NCBI GenBank assembly: GCA_029257865.1
Contig: JARIAN010000149.1
Location: forward strand, 1 to 38,208
DNA from: Phocaeicola sp.
GTDB taxonomy: Bacteria > Bacteroidota > Bacteroidia > Bacteroidales > Bacteroidaceae
Reading direction: 5' to 3'
DNA: 38,208 bases
This document shows positions 1 through 8,384 of the stretch, in pieces. The position numbers were made by a program, and so were the translations under genes. The notes under the pieces were generated by a model that worked only from the letters and a program-made list of their open reading frames with translations, did not search any database and was not told the DNA's origin. Within the stretch, counting starts at the first letter, position 1. Each line of letters opens with the position of its first letter.

Positions 1-599
1 AATAGGAAGCCTTTTACCTTATCTTCTCCCTTATAAGCATTTGATGCATTTCTCATATCCTTGATCAGATACATACAGTGGCTAGATTGTGCATCTGCAG
101 CAGAAAGATCTTCACTTGTTTCCGTTATAGCCACCGGTAAGGCATAAGTTTCACCTTCCAGCACTTCTGTACCACCGGCAATACTTACTCCAAGTTCCGC
201 ATTCTTAGCCCCTGGAACAAAAGTTATCTTACCCTCTTCTGCAAATTTTACTAATTCTTGTGGGTATAGTTTAAAATCTGTCTGATGCATCTCATTGTAA
301 ACAGCAAGGTAGTCGGCATCTATCTTCAAGGTAGCCGATGTAGTACTTAGAGCATTTTTGCTCAAACCAACCTTAACTGCAGTTTGATAATTTTGTGCAT
401 ACAACTCAACAATTGGTGCAGATTGGTTCAATCTTGCATCCCGAAGGAATACGCGATTCTCATAAATATCTGTATAATTGGACTCATCTACTCTTTTGCC
501 AACCAACAAATCATCATCACAAGAAACATTCAAAGCCACCAATCCCATACACAATGGCATATATACTAATAATTCTTTAAAAATATTCGTTTTCATCAT
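1..599 (-). CDS. DUF1735-type surface lipoprotein, N-terminal part (cut by window edge)
   Basis: An open frame runs from an ATG at 599 (or the adjacent ATG at 596) to the left edge without a stop, giving about 199 residues. It starts with a signal peptide ending in the lipobox LNVSC. The Cys is followed by three Asp, the acidic pattern linked to surface export of Bacteroidetes lipoproteins. The rest has the look of a DUF1735 (BT_3987 N-terminal) domain, including a stretch like YALPVAIT. It is the last visible gene of the SusC-SusD operon, 25 bp after the LamG lipoprotein. In B. thetaiotaomicron the gene at this place, BT3987, continues into a GH18 endo-beta-N-acetylglucosaminidase that releases high-mannose N-glycans. 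The catalytic part would lie outside the window, so the enzyme call is inference from gene order only. Confidence 0.8.
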   Translation of the reverse strand, partial: MMKTNIFKELLVYMPLCMGLVALNVSCDDDLLVGKRVDESNYTDIYENRVFLRDARLNQSAPIVELYAQNYQTAVKVGLSKNALSTTSATLKIDADYLAVYNEMHQTDFKLYPQELVKFAEEGKITFVPGAKNAELGVSIAGGTEVLEGETYALPVAITETSEDLSAADAQSSHCMYLIKDMRNASNAYKGEDKVKGFL

Positions 600-624
600 A
601 CTATATTTTTCTATGGTTATCAGA

Positions 625-1773
625 TTATTTCTTTTCAGGCAATTCTACATTAACCCAAGTAGGAGTTGCACTTCCATTCAAGTCATTACCATTTTCTGTA
701 AAGTCATGAATAGCACTACCCGAACCTTCATTAAACTTCCAGTAAGCTATCAGACCATCACTCTTAGGATTCACATAATAAGCATTTTGAGCAATTTCAT
801 CTGCTGTTCTTTGTTTGCCCCATATACGAAGTTCTGAAATATCTCCCGGCAGCCAACGAGAATCATCCCACGAGCGACCTATATAGCAATTGGAAGAAAG
901 GTCAACCGCACCACCAGCTCCAGAATCCGATGCCACTAGTTTTCCATTTTGATAATACAGACGCTCATGAGTATTAGAATCATACACTACAGCGATATGT
1001 ACCCACTCGTTGACCGGCAAACCGGGAGCAACATTGGGATTAGGAAAGTTTCCACCGGAAGTAGCCAACTGTAACTGATTTCTTGGACGGTCGGCATCGC
1101 CAATTCGAACCAAAAAGCGTCCTTCTATACCAAATACAGAGCTCAAAGGATTATCACGACCGTCATTCCAGTCACTGGCTCTTACCAAAGCCTCAACAGT
1201 AACGGCAGACAATGATTTTACATCACTCTTCCAATTAACTGGGAAATATATTTTGCGAATATTTGCTACCACATTAATCAATGCTGCACCTTTAAATACA
1301 TAAAAAACGGTACGTTTACTATTCAAGATGTCAATATTGGTTGAGGAAGTGATAGTTACAGGCAATACATAACGCTTGTCTGAATCAAGTTCGTTTGTAT
1401 TCTTGAATTTTACCACAACTTTATCGCCTGTAACGGCTCCAGCTTTAATCATCGCACCTTTTTCCGGTATTTCATAATATTTATCTCCTAGGGCAATAGC
1501 ATTGTCATTATAACTCAGATTATAAGCTGCAGCCATTGAAGGTACTGCTTCAAAAAACAACTGGATATCTGTTTCTGCCGGACTTGCTATTCGATAAGAA
1601 ATTTCTCTAGAAGCACTATTTACATCAGCCTTAATCAGCAAATCGCTGCAAACAGTTTCCGAAGTAATATATAGTTTATTATCATAATGATGTTCTTCGT
1701 CAATATTATTACTCTTACAATTCCACAGCATCGCTGCCATTGACAAGAACAAGCCATATCTTAAAATTTTCAT
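625..1773 (-). CDS. DUF1735 + LamG/concanavalin-A-like lipoprotein, probable surface glycan-binding protein
   Basis: This is a 382-residue lipoprotein with signal peptide and lipobox LWNC (Cys19). Residues about 30-160 resemble the DUF1735 domain common in N-glycan utilisation loci, again with the phrase YVLPVTIT. Residues about 185-375 form a LamG/pentraxin-like jelly roll: typical phrases are NEWVHIAVVYD, RLYYQNGKLVAS, GDISELRIWGKQRTADEI and LIAYWKFNEGSG. No catalytic motif is visible. It sits 10 bp after the GH18-like gene and 25 bp before the next DUF1735 lipoprotein, clearly in one operon. The likely role is to hold glycan or glycoprotein at the cell surface for the neighbouring SusCD transporter. 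The ligand is inferred from context, not from binding residues. Confidence 0.8.
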   Translation of the reverse strand: MKILRYGLFLSMAAMLWNCKSNNIDEEHHYDNKLYITSETVCSDLLIKADVNSASREISYRIASPAETDIQLFFEAVPSMAAAYNLSYNDNAIALGDKYYEIPEKGAMIKAGAVTGDKVVVKFKNTNELDSDKRYVLPVTITSSTNIDILNSKRTVFYVFKGAALINVVANIRKIYFPVNWKSDVKSLSAVTVEALVRASDWNDGRDNPLSSVFGIEGRFLVRIGDADRPRNQLQLATSGGNFPNPNVAPGLPVNEWVHIAVVYDSNTHERLYYQNGKLVASDSGAGGAVDLSSNCYIGRSWDDSRWLPGDISELRIWGKQRTADEIAQNAYYVNPKSDGLIAYWKFNEGSGSAIHDFTENGNDLNGSATPTWVNVELPEKK

Positions 1774-1783
1774 GGTATATACA

Positions 1784-2872
1784 TTATTTATTAGGATTCA
1801 TAATATAGAGTGACTCACGGATATGTTGATATACGATAGAATTGTCATAATAGTCGTTGTGCGCATTTTGTATATAGATTCCTTTGCGTACAAAATCGGC
1901 CGATGACAATACAGCCCATTGGGCAGCACCATAAGAGGCCAAAGTCTTTTCTCCACTGGGGGTAACTGTATTCCAGTAACCATAAGTCTGCTCTTTATCT
2001 TCTATTCGTGGTGTTTCTACACAAGCGATAAAGCGGTCTGTTGGTACCGGGTTCTTTACTCCTTCCTGTCCGGCTACAGCATCTGCTCCAGCCTGCACGG
2101 CCATATAAGCCTTTACACTCAAGTCATCTCCATTAGTCGAACTTAGAGTTTTCAGGATGATAGCATCATATTCTGAAAGCATCTTCATATTTTCGGGTAC
2201 CAGATACTGCACATTGCCATAGAGCATCAATGCCTTATCAGCATGCGCCTTCTTCCATTCCATCACCCGGCTGAAGAAATTCTGTTGACGTGCATTGTAG
2301 CGTGCTAAAACTTCTTCTTTCATACTGACCAGTGAAAGTCCGGTATATTCTACTATAACTCCGTCGTAATTATACTTGTCGCAAATGGCCAAAGCTTTAT
2401 CTGTGCATTCTCCCAAAAACTCCAGTGCCTCTTTTTCGGTAAGATTGCTGTTTTCTTTTATCTTGGCAGTCCATTCTGCCTCAAAAACATCATGGCTGAT
2501 GGTATAAACGGTTCGGGTTCCTTTTTCTTTTCTTACCTTTTCCATTTCACCAATCACCCCCGAAGACAAGTTATCGGCATGATTCAAGTTGATAAAATCC
2601 AAACTATCTGGTAGTGCAGTCAAACGTTCAGCCTGCTTACAAGGGTCACCCAAAGGATTATCAAATGAAACAAGCATCAACTTATGTTCTCCAGCCTTAT
2701 AGTTTTTCAAGTCCTGCAAATAATCCTGATAGAGTTGAGGGTTCTGTTCTTCCAATGAAGGATGATGCAAATCCAAACTTTCAGGCTCAGTCCAGTCATC
2801 ACAAGCAGGTAAAGTCAAAACCGTTGCAGATAATGCAATAGCAAATAACTTGCTTTTCAATATAGTTTTCAT
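1784..2872 (-). CDS. GH18-like lipoprotein with degenerate active-site motif
   Basis: The preferred start is the ATG at 2872, which opens directly into a signal peptide (MKTILKSK...) with lipobox LPAC (Cys24) followed by two Asp; an ATG five codons upstream gives no better start. The 362-residue product resembles the Bacteroidetes GH18 group of putative endo-beta-N-acetylglucosaminidases (BT1044/BT3985-like), with a beta/alpha-barrel-like pattern. Where GH18 enzymes carry DxxDxDxE, this protein reads DGVIVEYT (residues 170-177). The first Asp is kept, but the fourth, sixth and eighth positions are Ile, Glu and Thr, so the catalytic Glu is missing. It is therefore probably a glycan-binding protein rather than an active hydrolase. 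It lies in an operon between SusD and the LamG lipoprotein. Family confidence is good; loss of activity is inferred from one motif. Confidence 0.78.
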   Translation of the reverse strand: MKTILKSKLFAIALSATVLTLPACDDWTEPESLDLHHPSLEEQNPQLYQDYLQDLKNYKAGEHKLMLVSFDNPLGDPCKQAERLTALPDSLDFINLNHADNLSSGVIGEMEKVRKEKGTRTVYTISHDVFEAEWTAKIKENSNLTEKEALEFLGECTDKALAICDKYNYDGVIVEYTGLSLVSMKEEVLARYNARQQNFFSRVMEWKKAHADKALMLYGNVQYLVPENMKMLSEYDAIILKTLSSTNGDDLSVKAYMAVQAGADAVAGQEGVKNPVPTDRFIACVETPRIEDKEQTYGYWNTVTPSGEKTLASYGAAQWAVLSSADFVRKGIYIQNAHNDYYDNSIVYQHIRESLYIMNPNK

Positions 2873-2900
2873 AATGATACAAAGCATTTAATTAGTTAAT

Positions 2901-4496
2901 TTAGTTCTTTTTCGCCCACCAAACATCAGTAGCCATATTATCAAGACCATTTAGATAATTGCTGACAGCATACTTCACATTAGTTTCATTGCTAGTATAT
3001 TCTTCATTAGGGTAAGGCATACGGCGAGCACCTCTTTGTGAATCGACTATTCCGCCACTCTTGTTCCCATCATCCGTTGCAGGAATTAGGTGAGGATATC
3101 CCGTACGGCGGTAGTCAGCCCAAGCTTCGTTGCCCAGCATCCAGTTGGCAATCCATTTCTGTATGATGATACGTTCCTGCTTTTCTTCCGTTGAAGCATT
3201 ATCATCCCATTTCACTGTCACCTTAGACAACTGATAATTATAGCTTTGACTAGGATTAGCAAAAGGATCAGAGTAGACGCTCGGAAGACTATTTTCATCT
3301 TTCATATATGCATCAGCACCATCAGCTCCCCACTGTTCAAAGGACAAACGAATACCTTGATTATAAAAACTTTCCGCATCACCACCCATATCAAATTTGA
3401 AAACAGCAGCACCTTCAGCACGCAAGAAAGCCACTTCAGCAGCATTCATCCAAAGCAAAGGATCGGCAGCACCAATCTTCACAGTAGAATAGTTAATAAA
3501 TTTGCTAGATATCCCATCCTTTGTAATATCAATGCTGCGTCTTAAACCCACATATTCCCCATTTGCAGCCTTCTCAAAATAGCTGGCTCTACGATTATCA
3601 TTATATCCATTCATATAGCAGATAATGTCGGCAGCTGCATGAGTATCACCTCCACTAGTAGCAGCATTATAACGCAAGGCTGTAAACAAAGAGTTGGTGA
3701 TAGCACCAAAATAATGCCATGCAGCATTGTCCGCATTGTCCAGAATCAGTCCGGCATCACTTTTAATACAAGCCTCAGCTATTTCTTTTGCCTTGTCAGG
3801 CTTTGCATACGCTATACGCATAGCCAAACGCAAACGAAGTGAATTAGCAAACTTCAACCATTTTTCTACATTTCCGCCATATACATAATCGGCAGTAGAA
3901 ACCAGCAATGCATTCTTATTGGCAGCCAATGTTTCAATAGCACTGCCCAGTTCTTCAAAGAACGTGTCATATACCTGCTCTTGAGAGTCGTAAGGAATAG
4001 TAATCTTTCCATCTGTACCAATCTTAGAATAAGGGATAGGCCCGTAAGCATCGGTAACACGGCTCATTGCAGCCACCTTGATAACCTGTGCTATTGCATA
4101 AGGCACCGGATTGCCAGTCTGTTGAGACACAATCTTCACTGAATTCAAGTTACCATACAATATTGGAATAATCCTGTCACTTATTAAGAACACTCGTGTC
4201 CAGTCATTTTTTGCATTAAAATTAGAAATGGTATTAGACCATCCTGAATTTGAATCAGAAAAATATCCTCCCAACGGACCTCCCAACAAACAATCTGTAA
4301 ACTGAGCAGTATTCACATCCGATGACACCACACAACTAGCCAACTGAGTCATAGCAGATCCTAAAGCATAGTCATCGTTTCCAAGGTCTCCCGGCTGGTA
4401 AGGGTTTGAGTTAATATCCAGATACTTGTCAGTACAAGATACTGAAGCAAGAACCAGCGAACTTAAAAGGATTTTATTGATTATTGTCTTTTTCAT
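2901..4496 (-). CDS. SusD/RagB-like glycan-binding lipoprotein (PUL 1)
   Basis: This is a 531-residue SusD-family lipoprotein with lipobox SVSC (Cys21) and the typical mature start CTDKYLDINSNPYQPG. Further SusD-like features are the TPR-rich helical body, LWMNAAEVAFLRAEGA near residue 350, and a C-terminal NEAWADYRRTGYP segment, where SusD proteins commonly have W-D-R-R-like contacts. The sequence fits the SusD-like group with the DINSNP N-terminus rather than classical starch SusD. It starts 12 bp after SusC and would form the lid of that transporter on the outer face of the outer membrane, delivering oligosaccharides. The substrate is inferred to be N-glycan from the operon partners. Confidence 0.93.
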   Translation of the reverse strand: MKKTIINKILLSSLVLASVSCTDKYLDINSNPYQPGDLGNDDYALGSAMTQLASCVVSSDVNTAQFTDCLLGGPLGGYFSDSNSGWSNTISNFNAKNDWTRVFLISDRIIPILYGNLNSVKIVSQQTGNPVPYAIAQVIKVAAMSRVTDAYGPIPYSKIGTDGKITIPYDSQEQVYDTFFEELGSAIETLAANKNALLVSTADYVYGGNVEKWLKFANSLRLRLAMRIAYAKPDKAKEIAEACIKSDAGLILDNADNAAWHYFGAITNSLFTALRYNAATSGGDTHAAADIICYMNGYNDNRRASYFEKAANGEYVGLRRSIDITKDGISSKFINYSTVKIGAADPLLWMNAAEVAFLRAEGAAVFKFDMGGDAESFYNQGIRLSFEQWGADGADAYMKDENSLPSVYSDPFANPSQSYNYQLSKVTVKWDDNASTEEKQERIIIQKWIANWMLGNEAWADYRRTGYPHLIPATDDGNKSGGIVDSQRGARRMPYPNEEYTSNETNVKYAVSNYLNGLDNMATDVWWAKKN

Positions 4497-4508
4497 ATTT
4501 GTCTACGT

Positions 4509-7500
4509 TTAAAATTTAAAGCTCAGGCTAAATCCGATATTGCGCAAGGCAGGCATCATGAAGTAGTCAATTCCTTGATAGAAGTTATCTGTAGAAGCTA
4601 CAGATTCCGGGTCAAATGGAGCTTTATTGTAAATCATCCACAAGTTACGTCCTACAAGAGCAACCTTTATATCACAGATATCACGCAGCATTTTGCGAGG
4701 GAATGTATAGCTTAATGACGCTTCCTGCAAACGAACATTGGTTGCCGAATAAGTATAATATTGAGGAACTGCAGTGCCCGAGCCAATAGTGCTATACCAG
4801 GTTTCCGGACTTACACGATCGTTTCCTCCCACTTCCACATAGCCCAAATCACGAGCTGCAGCAGAAGCTTCCGAAACGCCATAGTAGTCAAGCATAGCCT
4901 GTGTTCTTGAATAAACCACACCGCCAAAACGTGCAGTCACCAAGAATCCCAAATTAAATCCCTTCCAAGAGAAATTGTTTCTCCAAGCCAAGTTACCTTT
5001 AGGCAACACGCTTCCCAACTTAATGTATTCATTTGGATTCTGAATAGCCTCTGTACTCATCTTGCCGTTACGGTCTACATAAACAGCTCCATTACTATCT
5101 CTCTTCAAATCAATCAGAGAATAAAGATCGCCCATTGAGCCGCCCTCCTTCAGCAAGAAACGTGTTTCTCCAAGTCCTCCCATATTCAATGTAGATAAAG
5201 AGAAAGATTCACCTGTTACCGGGTTGATGGCGTTATTTGCCAATTCAAGAATCTTGTTACGGTTCATCGAATAAGTAACTCCTGTATCCCAAGTAAATCC
5301 GTTCCAAGTATTCTTATATCCCAACGACAATTCAACTCCCTGGTTTCTTACAGCACCTGTCTGAATATACATTGCCGACCATCCACTTACCGGAAGCTGA
5401 GGATTGAATGTCTGATTCATTGTCTTGGCATTATAATAAGTTACATCCAAGTCAAAGTTTTTCAAGAACTTCATTGTCAAACCTACTTCGAACGAATGGG
5501 TACGTTCCGGTTTCAGATTATATAGTGGATACTGAGTGGTGATGCTCCAGGAATTCTTGTTCCATTCATAACGTGGATTAGCCAGGTATCTTGCAAACGG
5601 ATTACCTACAGAAGCCCAAGAACCACGTATCTTCATATAAGACAGATAGTCTTTGTTCAGATTAGGCATCAATTCAGAAAGAACCACTGAAGCACCCACT
5701 GAAGGATAAAAGAACGACTTATTCTTTGATTTAGGACCAGCCAACTGTGAAGGCCAATCATTACGTCCGGTCAAAGTCAGATAATAAGTACTCTTATAGC
5801 CCACTTCCGCAGAGGCGAAGATTGACTGGGTCTGTTCGCGCCATCCTTCCTGCAAACGTTCTGTCTTGCTTGCACTCAGATTCTGTATTGCAAAGAAATT
5901 AGTATATCCCACCGGCTCGTCACCAAAGGCGTCTCCTCCATCAGCAATCGGTCCGCGTACCTTCATCGCATCAAAACGCATATCAGAGAATGAGCCACCC
6001 AAGTTAGCCTGCAAACTCCAGTCTGTTCCGAAATTCTTGTTGATATTTACCAGAAAGTCTGCATATAATTGTTTGTCGGTAGAACGAGTGACACCAAAGA
6101 GACCTCTTTCAGACTGTTCGGTCAACTGAGTATTAGTAGAAGCATAGAATTTTTCGGTATAGTCATTGTTAGAGTTATCCAAACGCACACGACCAGACAC
6201 GCTCAGCCAATCCAAAATCTGATAGCTTAATCCGGCAGACAACATATAACGGTCTTTCTTGTTGTTTCTAAGGTTACGATAGTTCACCCAATACGGATTC
6301 TGCATAGCCATAGCCTCATCACCCACCGGCCAATACTGAGTATAAATTTTACGGGCAGCATCGTATCTTTCATACATCGTGATATCTTCCCAGTCGTTAC
6401 CTCTTGGATACAGATATGCACCAACCAACGGATTGTTATAAGTTCCCTGGTTAGTCATGTTTTGGTCATTCTGAAGAATATAGCTTGCACTGATATCCAG
6501 CTTCATCTTATCGTTCAAGAATGAGGTGGTATTACGGGCTGTGAAATTATATCGGTTATACTTGTTGTTAGGTATGATTCCTTTAGAGTTCACAGCAGCA
6601 GCCGATACATAAGTCTGGTTCTTTTCCGTACCTGTAGACAACGAGATACTTTCCGAACCAATGATACCGGTTTGGAAATAATCGTCTTTAGGGTCATAAC
6701 CATAATAGTTCATTTCTGTAAGATGAGCTCCCCAGCTCTTTGCACTGGTTGCACTGTATACCCCTTCCGAACCTGTTCCATATCGGGTCTGGAAACGAGG
6801 CATTACAAATGGTCTGGAAAATTCTGTATTACTGTTTACAGTCACGCTCAACTTGCCTTCCTTACCCTTCTTGGTAGTGATAACAATAGCACCATTGGCA
6901 GCATCAGAACCGTAAAGTGCAGCTGCAGCAGCACCGGTCAAAACAGACATTGATTCAATATCTTCCGGATTGATGTCTGCAATGGGCTCAGAAGCACCTT
7001 GAGAGTCAAACTCGGTACCTCCCTTATTGCCACGGCCTGAAAAGACCGGAACACCGTCAATGACATAAAGAGCATTTGATGACTGCATAATAGATTTAGT
7101 ACCACGCATCACTACCTTTGACACACCACCCACACCAGATGATGATGCATTGATATTAACACCGGCTACCTTACCATTCAATGAATTGACAAAGTTCGCA
7201 TCTTTATTGGTAGTAATATCGTCAGAATTCACTTGCTGTACATTATACGAAAGAGCCTTTTCTGAACGCTTGATACCCAATGCAGTAACCACCACTTCAT
7301 CCAATACCTCTGTATCTTCATGCATAGTCAGGTTGATAGTACTTTTGCCTGCCACCGACATTTCTACACTCTTGTAGCCTACATAAGAGAACTGCAAAAC
7401 CGCTTTTTCCGATACACTCAATGAATACTTACCATCAAAATCAGTGATAGCCCCGTTGGTAGTACCCTTTTCTATTACAGTGACACCAATCAACGGATCA

Positions 7501-7889
7501 CCTTTCCCATCTACAATGCATCCGGTTACCGTCTTCTTCTCTGCTTCTGAATGATTGGCAGAAGAATTTACCCTCTTTGACAAGTACACCACATTCTCAT
7601 CAATCCTATAGTTGATGCCTTTTCCGGCCAGTGCTTTGTCCAATACTTCTTCTACCGAAGCATCTTTCACATTGACTGAAGAGATCTTGGTACTTGCCAA
7701 CGCATCGTCATAAAAGAACTGATACTTTGACTGAGATTGAATCTGCTGAATCATCGTGCCCAATGGAACACCTGACAAAGCAATATTCAACTGTGCTGAC
7801 ACAAATTGTGTAGGAGCAACAAATAGTGTCGACAGGAATAATGATCGAAGAACTCTCTTCGAACATCTGCAAGATTTTTTGCTTCTCAT
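4509..7889 (-). CDS. SusC/RagA TonB-linked outer-membrane transporter with STN domain (PUL 1)
   Basis: This is a 1126-residue SusC-like TonB-dependent transporter. In order it has a signal peptide (cleavage near VSAQ, about residue 33), an STN (secretin/TonB N-terminal) domain at about 38-105, a carboxypeptidase-regulatory-like domain at about 120-190 (VTGCIVDGKGDPLIGVTV), a TonB-box-like segment DTEVLDEVVVTA at 192-203, a plug from about 215, and a beta-barrel ending in FSLSFKF with the usual terminal Phe. It is the first gene of the operon and SusD follows after 12 bp. The STN domain is the part that in Fec-like systems contacts an inner-membrane anti-sigma factor, so control by an ECF sigma/anti-sigma pair is expected. 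No such pair is in the window. The upstream spacer has a 15-bp inverted repeat at 7995-8036. Confidence 0.95.
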   Translation of the reverse strand: MRSKKSCRCSKRVLRSLFLSTLFVAPTQFVSAQLNIALSGVPLGTMIQQIQSQSKYQFFYDDALASTKISSVNVKDASVEEVLDKALAGKGINYRIDENVVYLSKRVNSSANHSEAEKKTVTGCIVDGKGDPLIGVTVIEKGTTNGAITDFDGKYSLSVSEKAVLQFSYVGYKSVEMSVAGKSTINLTMHEDTEVLDEVVVTALGIKRSEKALSYNVQQVNSDDITTNKDANFVNSLNGKVAGVNINASSSGVGGVSKVVMRGTKSIMQSSNALYVIDGVPVFSGRGNKGGTEFDSQGASEPIADINPEDIESMSVLTGAAAAALYGSDAANGAIVITTKKGKEGKLSVTVNSNTEFSRPFVMPRFQTRYGTGSEGVYSATSAKSWGAHLTEMNYYGYDPKDDYFQTGIIGSESISLSTGTEKNQTYVSAAAVNSKGIIPNNKYNRYNFTARNTTSFLNDKMKLDISASYILQNDQNMTNQGTYNNPLVGAYLYPRGNDWEDITMYERYDAARKIYTQYWPVGDEAMAMQNPYWVNYRNLRNNKKDRYMLSAGLSYQILDWLSVSGRVRLDNSNNDYTEKFYASTNTQLTEQSERGLFGVTRSTDKQLYADFLVNINKNFGTDWSLQANLGGSFSDMRFDAMKVRGPIADGGDAFGDEPVGYTNFFAIQNLSASKTERLQEGWREQTQSIFASAEVGYKSTYYLTLTGRNDWPSQLAGPKSKNKSFFYPSVGASVVLSELMPNLNKDYLSYMKIRGSWASVGNPFARYLANPRYEWNKNSWSITTQYPLYNLKPERTHSFEVGLTMKFLKNFDLDVTYYNAKTMNQTFNPQLPVSGWSAMYIQTGAVRNQGVELSLGYKNTWNGFTWDTGVTYSMNRNKILELANNAINPVTGESFSLSTLNMGGLGETRFLLKEGGSMGDLYSLIDLKRDSNGAVYVDRNGKMSTEAIQNPNEYIKLGSVLPKGNLAWRNNFSWKGFNLGFLVTARFGGVVYSRTQAMLDYYGVSEASAAARDLGYVEVGGNDRVSPETWYSTIGSGTAVPQYYTYSATNVRLQEASLSYTFPRKMLRDICDIKVALVGRNLWMIYNKAPFDPESVASTDNFYQGIDYFMMPALRNIGFSLSFKF

Positions 7890-7994
7890 ACCTGCTTTTT
7901 TAAGGTTTTAAATTTTTTAATATAGTTGTTTTTCTCTTTATTTATTAGATAAACTAATTACATAACAAGTATCCCCCATAAAAACACTTAGACA

Positions 7995-8036
7995 AAAATG
8001 AACTTTTTTTAATTTTTATTCAAAAAAGTTCATTTT
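7995..8036. repeat. Perfect 15-bp inverted repeat upstream of susC
   Basis: AAAATGAACTTTTTT at 7995-8009 is matched by its exact reverse complement at 8022-8036, with a 12-base AT-rich loop. The centre is about 125 bp upstream of the SusC start codon on the minus strand. It could be an operator or a hairpin in the leader. A terminator role is unlikely because no gene ends nearby. Confidence 0.7.
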
Positions 8037-8182
8037 ACCCCTTCTACCCTCTTTTTACAACACATTTTTTCAAATACCACTCATTATATTAAGGTCAAAT
8101 AGAAAACAATCTCCTCCTCTGCTCCACCTTATTATATATAGTCTTACCACATCAAAATAGAGATTTATATCCTCTTCTGAAA

Positions 8183-8315
8183 TCGTCGGCATATTTTTTT
8201 CAGATCGTCGATATATTTTTTCCAGATCGTCGGCATATTTTCATCAAAATGACGGCATATTTTCACCAAAATGACGGGAAGATTCTTCCAAAATGACGGC
8301 AAGATTTTACCCCCC
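8183..8315. repeat. Six degenerate tandem units of 22-23 bp upstream of dnaG
   Basis: Units start at 8183, 8205, 8227, 8250, 8272 and 8294. The first three begin TCGTCGGCATATTTT or TCGTCGATATATTTT; the last three begin TGACGGCATATTTT, TGACGGGAAGATTC and TGACGGCAAGATTTT. Units 1-2 end in CAGA and units 3-5 in AAAA. A shared core of the form CGGCATATTTT recurs with a period near two DNA turns. The head-to-tail layout with no unique spacers rules out a CRISPR array. Confidence 0.8.
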
Positions 8316-8384
8316 ACTCCAAATGGGCAAAAAAAGCAACCATAACAGCCATTTCATTTTTTTTTATTAACTTCGCTCACTAAT

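Larger units (their letters stand above)
7890..8384. other. Non-coding spacer between divergent susC and dnaG
   Basis: No convincing gene lies in these 495 bases. The stretch is AT-rich. It holds the presumed control region of the minus-strand SusC operon (including the 15-bp inverted repeat at 7995-8036) and that of plus-strand dnaG. Next to dnaG is a run of six degenerate 22-23 bp units (8183-8315). A TAACTTCG at 8368-8375, one base off TAnnTTTG, lies only 9 bp before the dnaG ATG and could give an almost leaderless transcript; this is a weak call. Confidence 0.6.

Noticed and set aside
8183-8315. Possible CRISPR array
   Set aside because: The units follow one another directly without unique spacers, are degenerate, and no cas genes are present.
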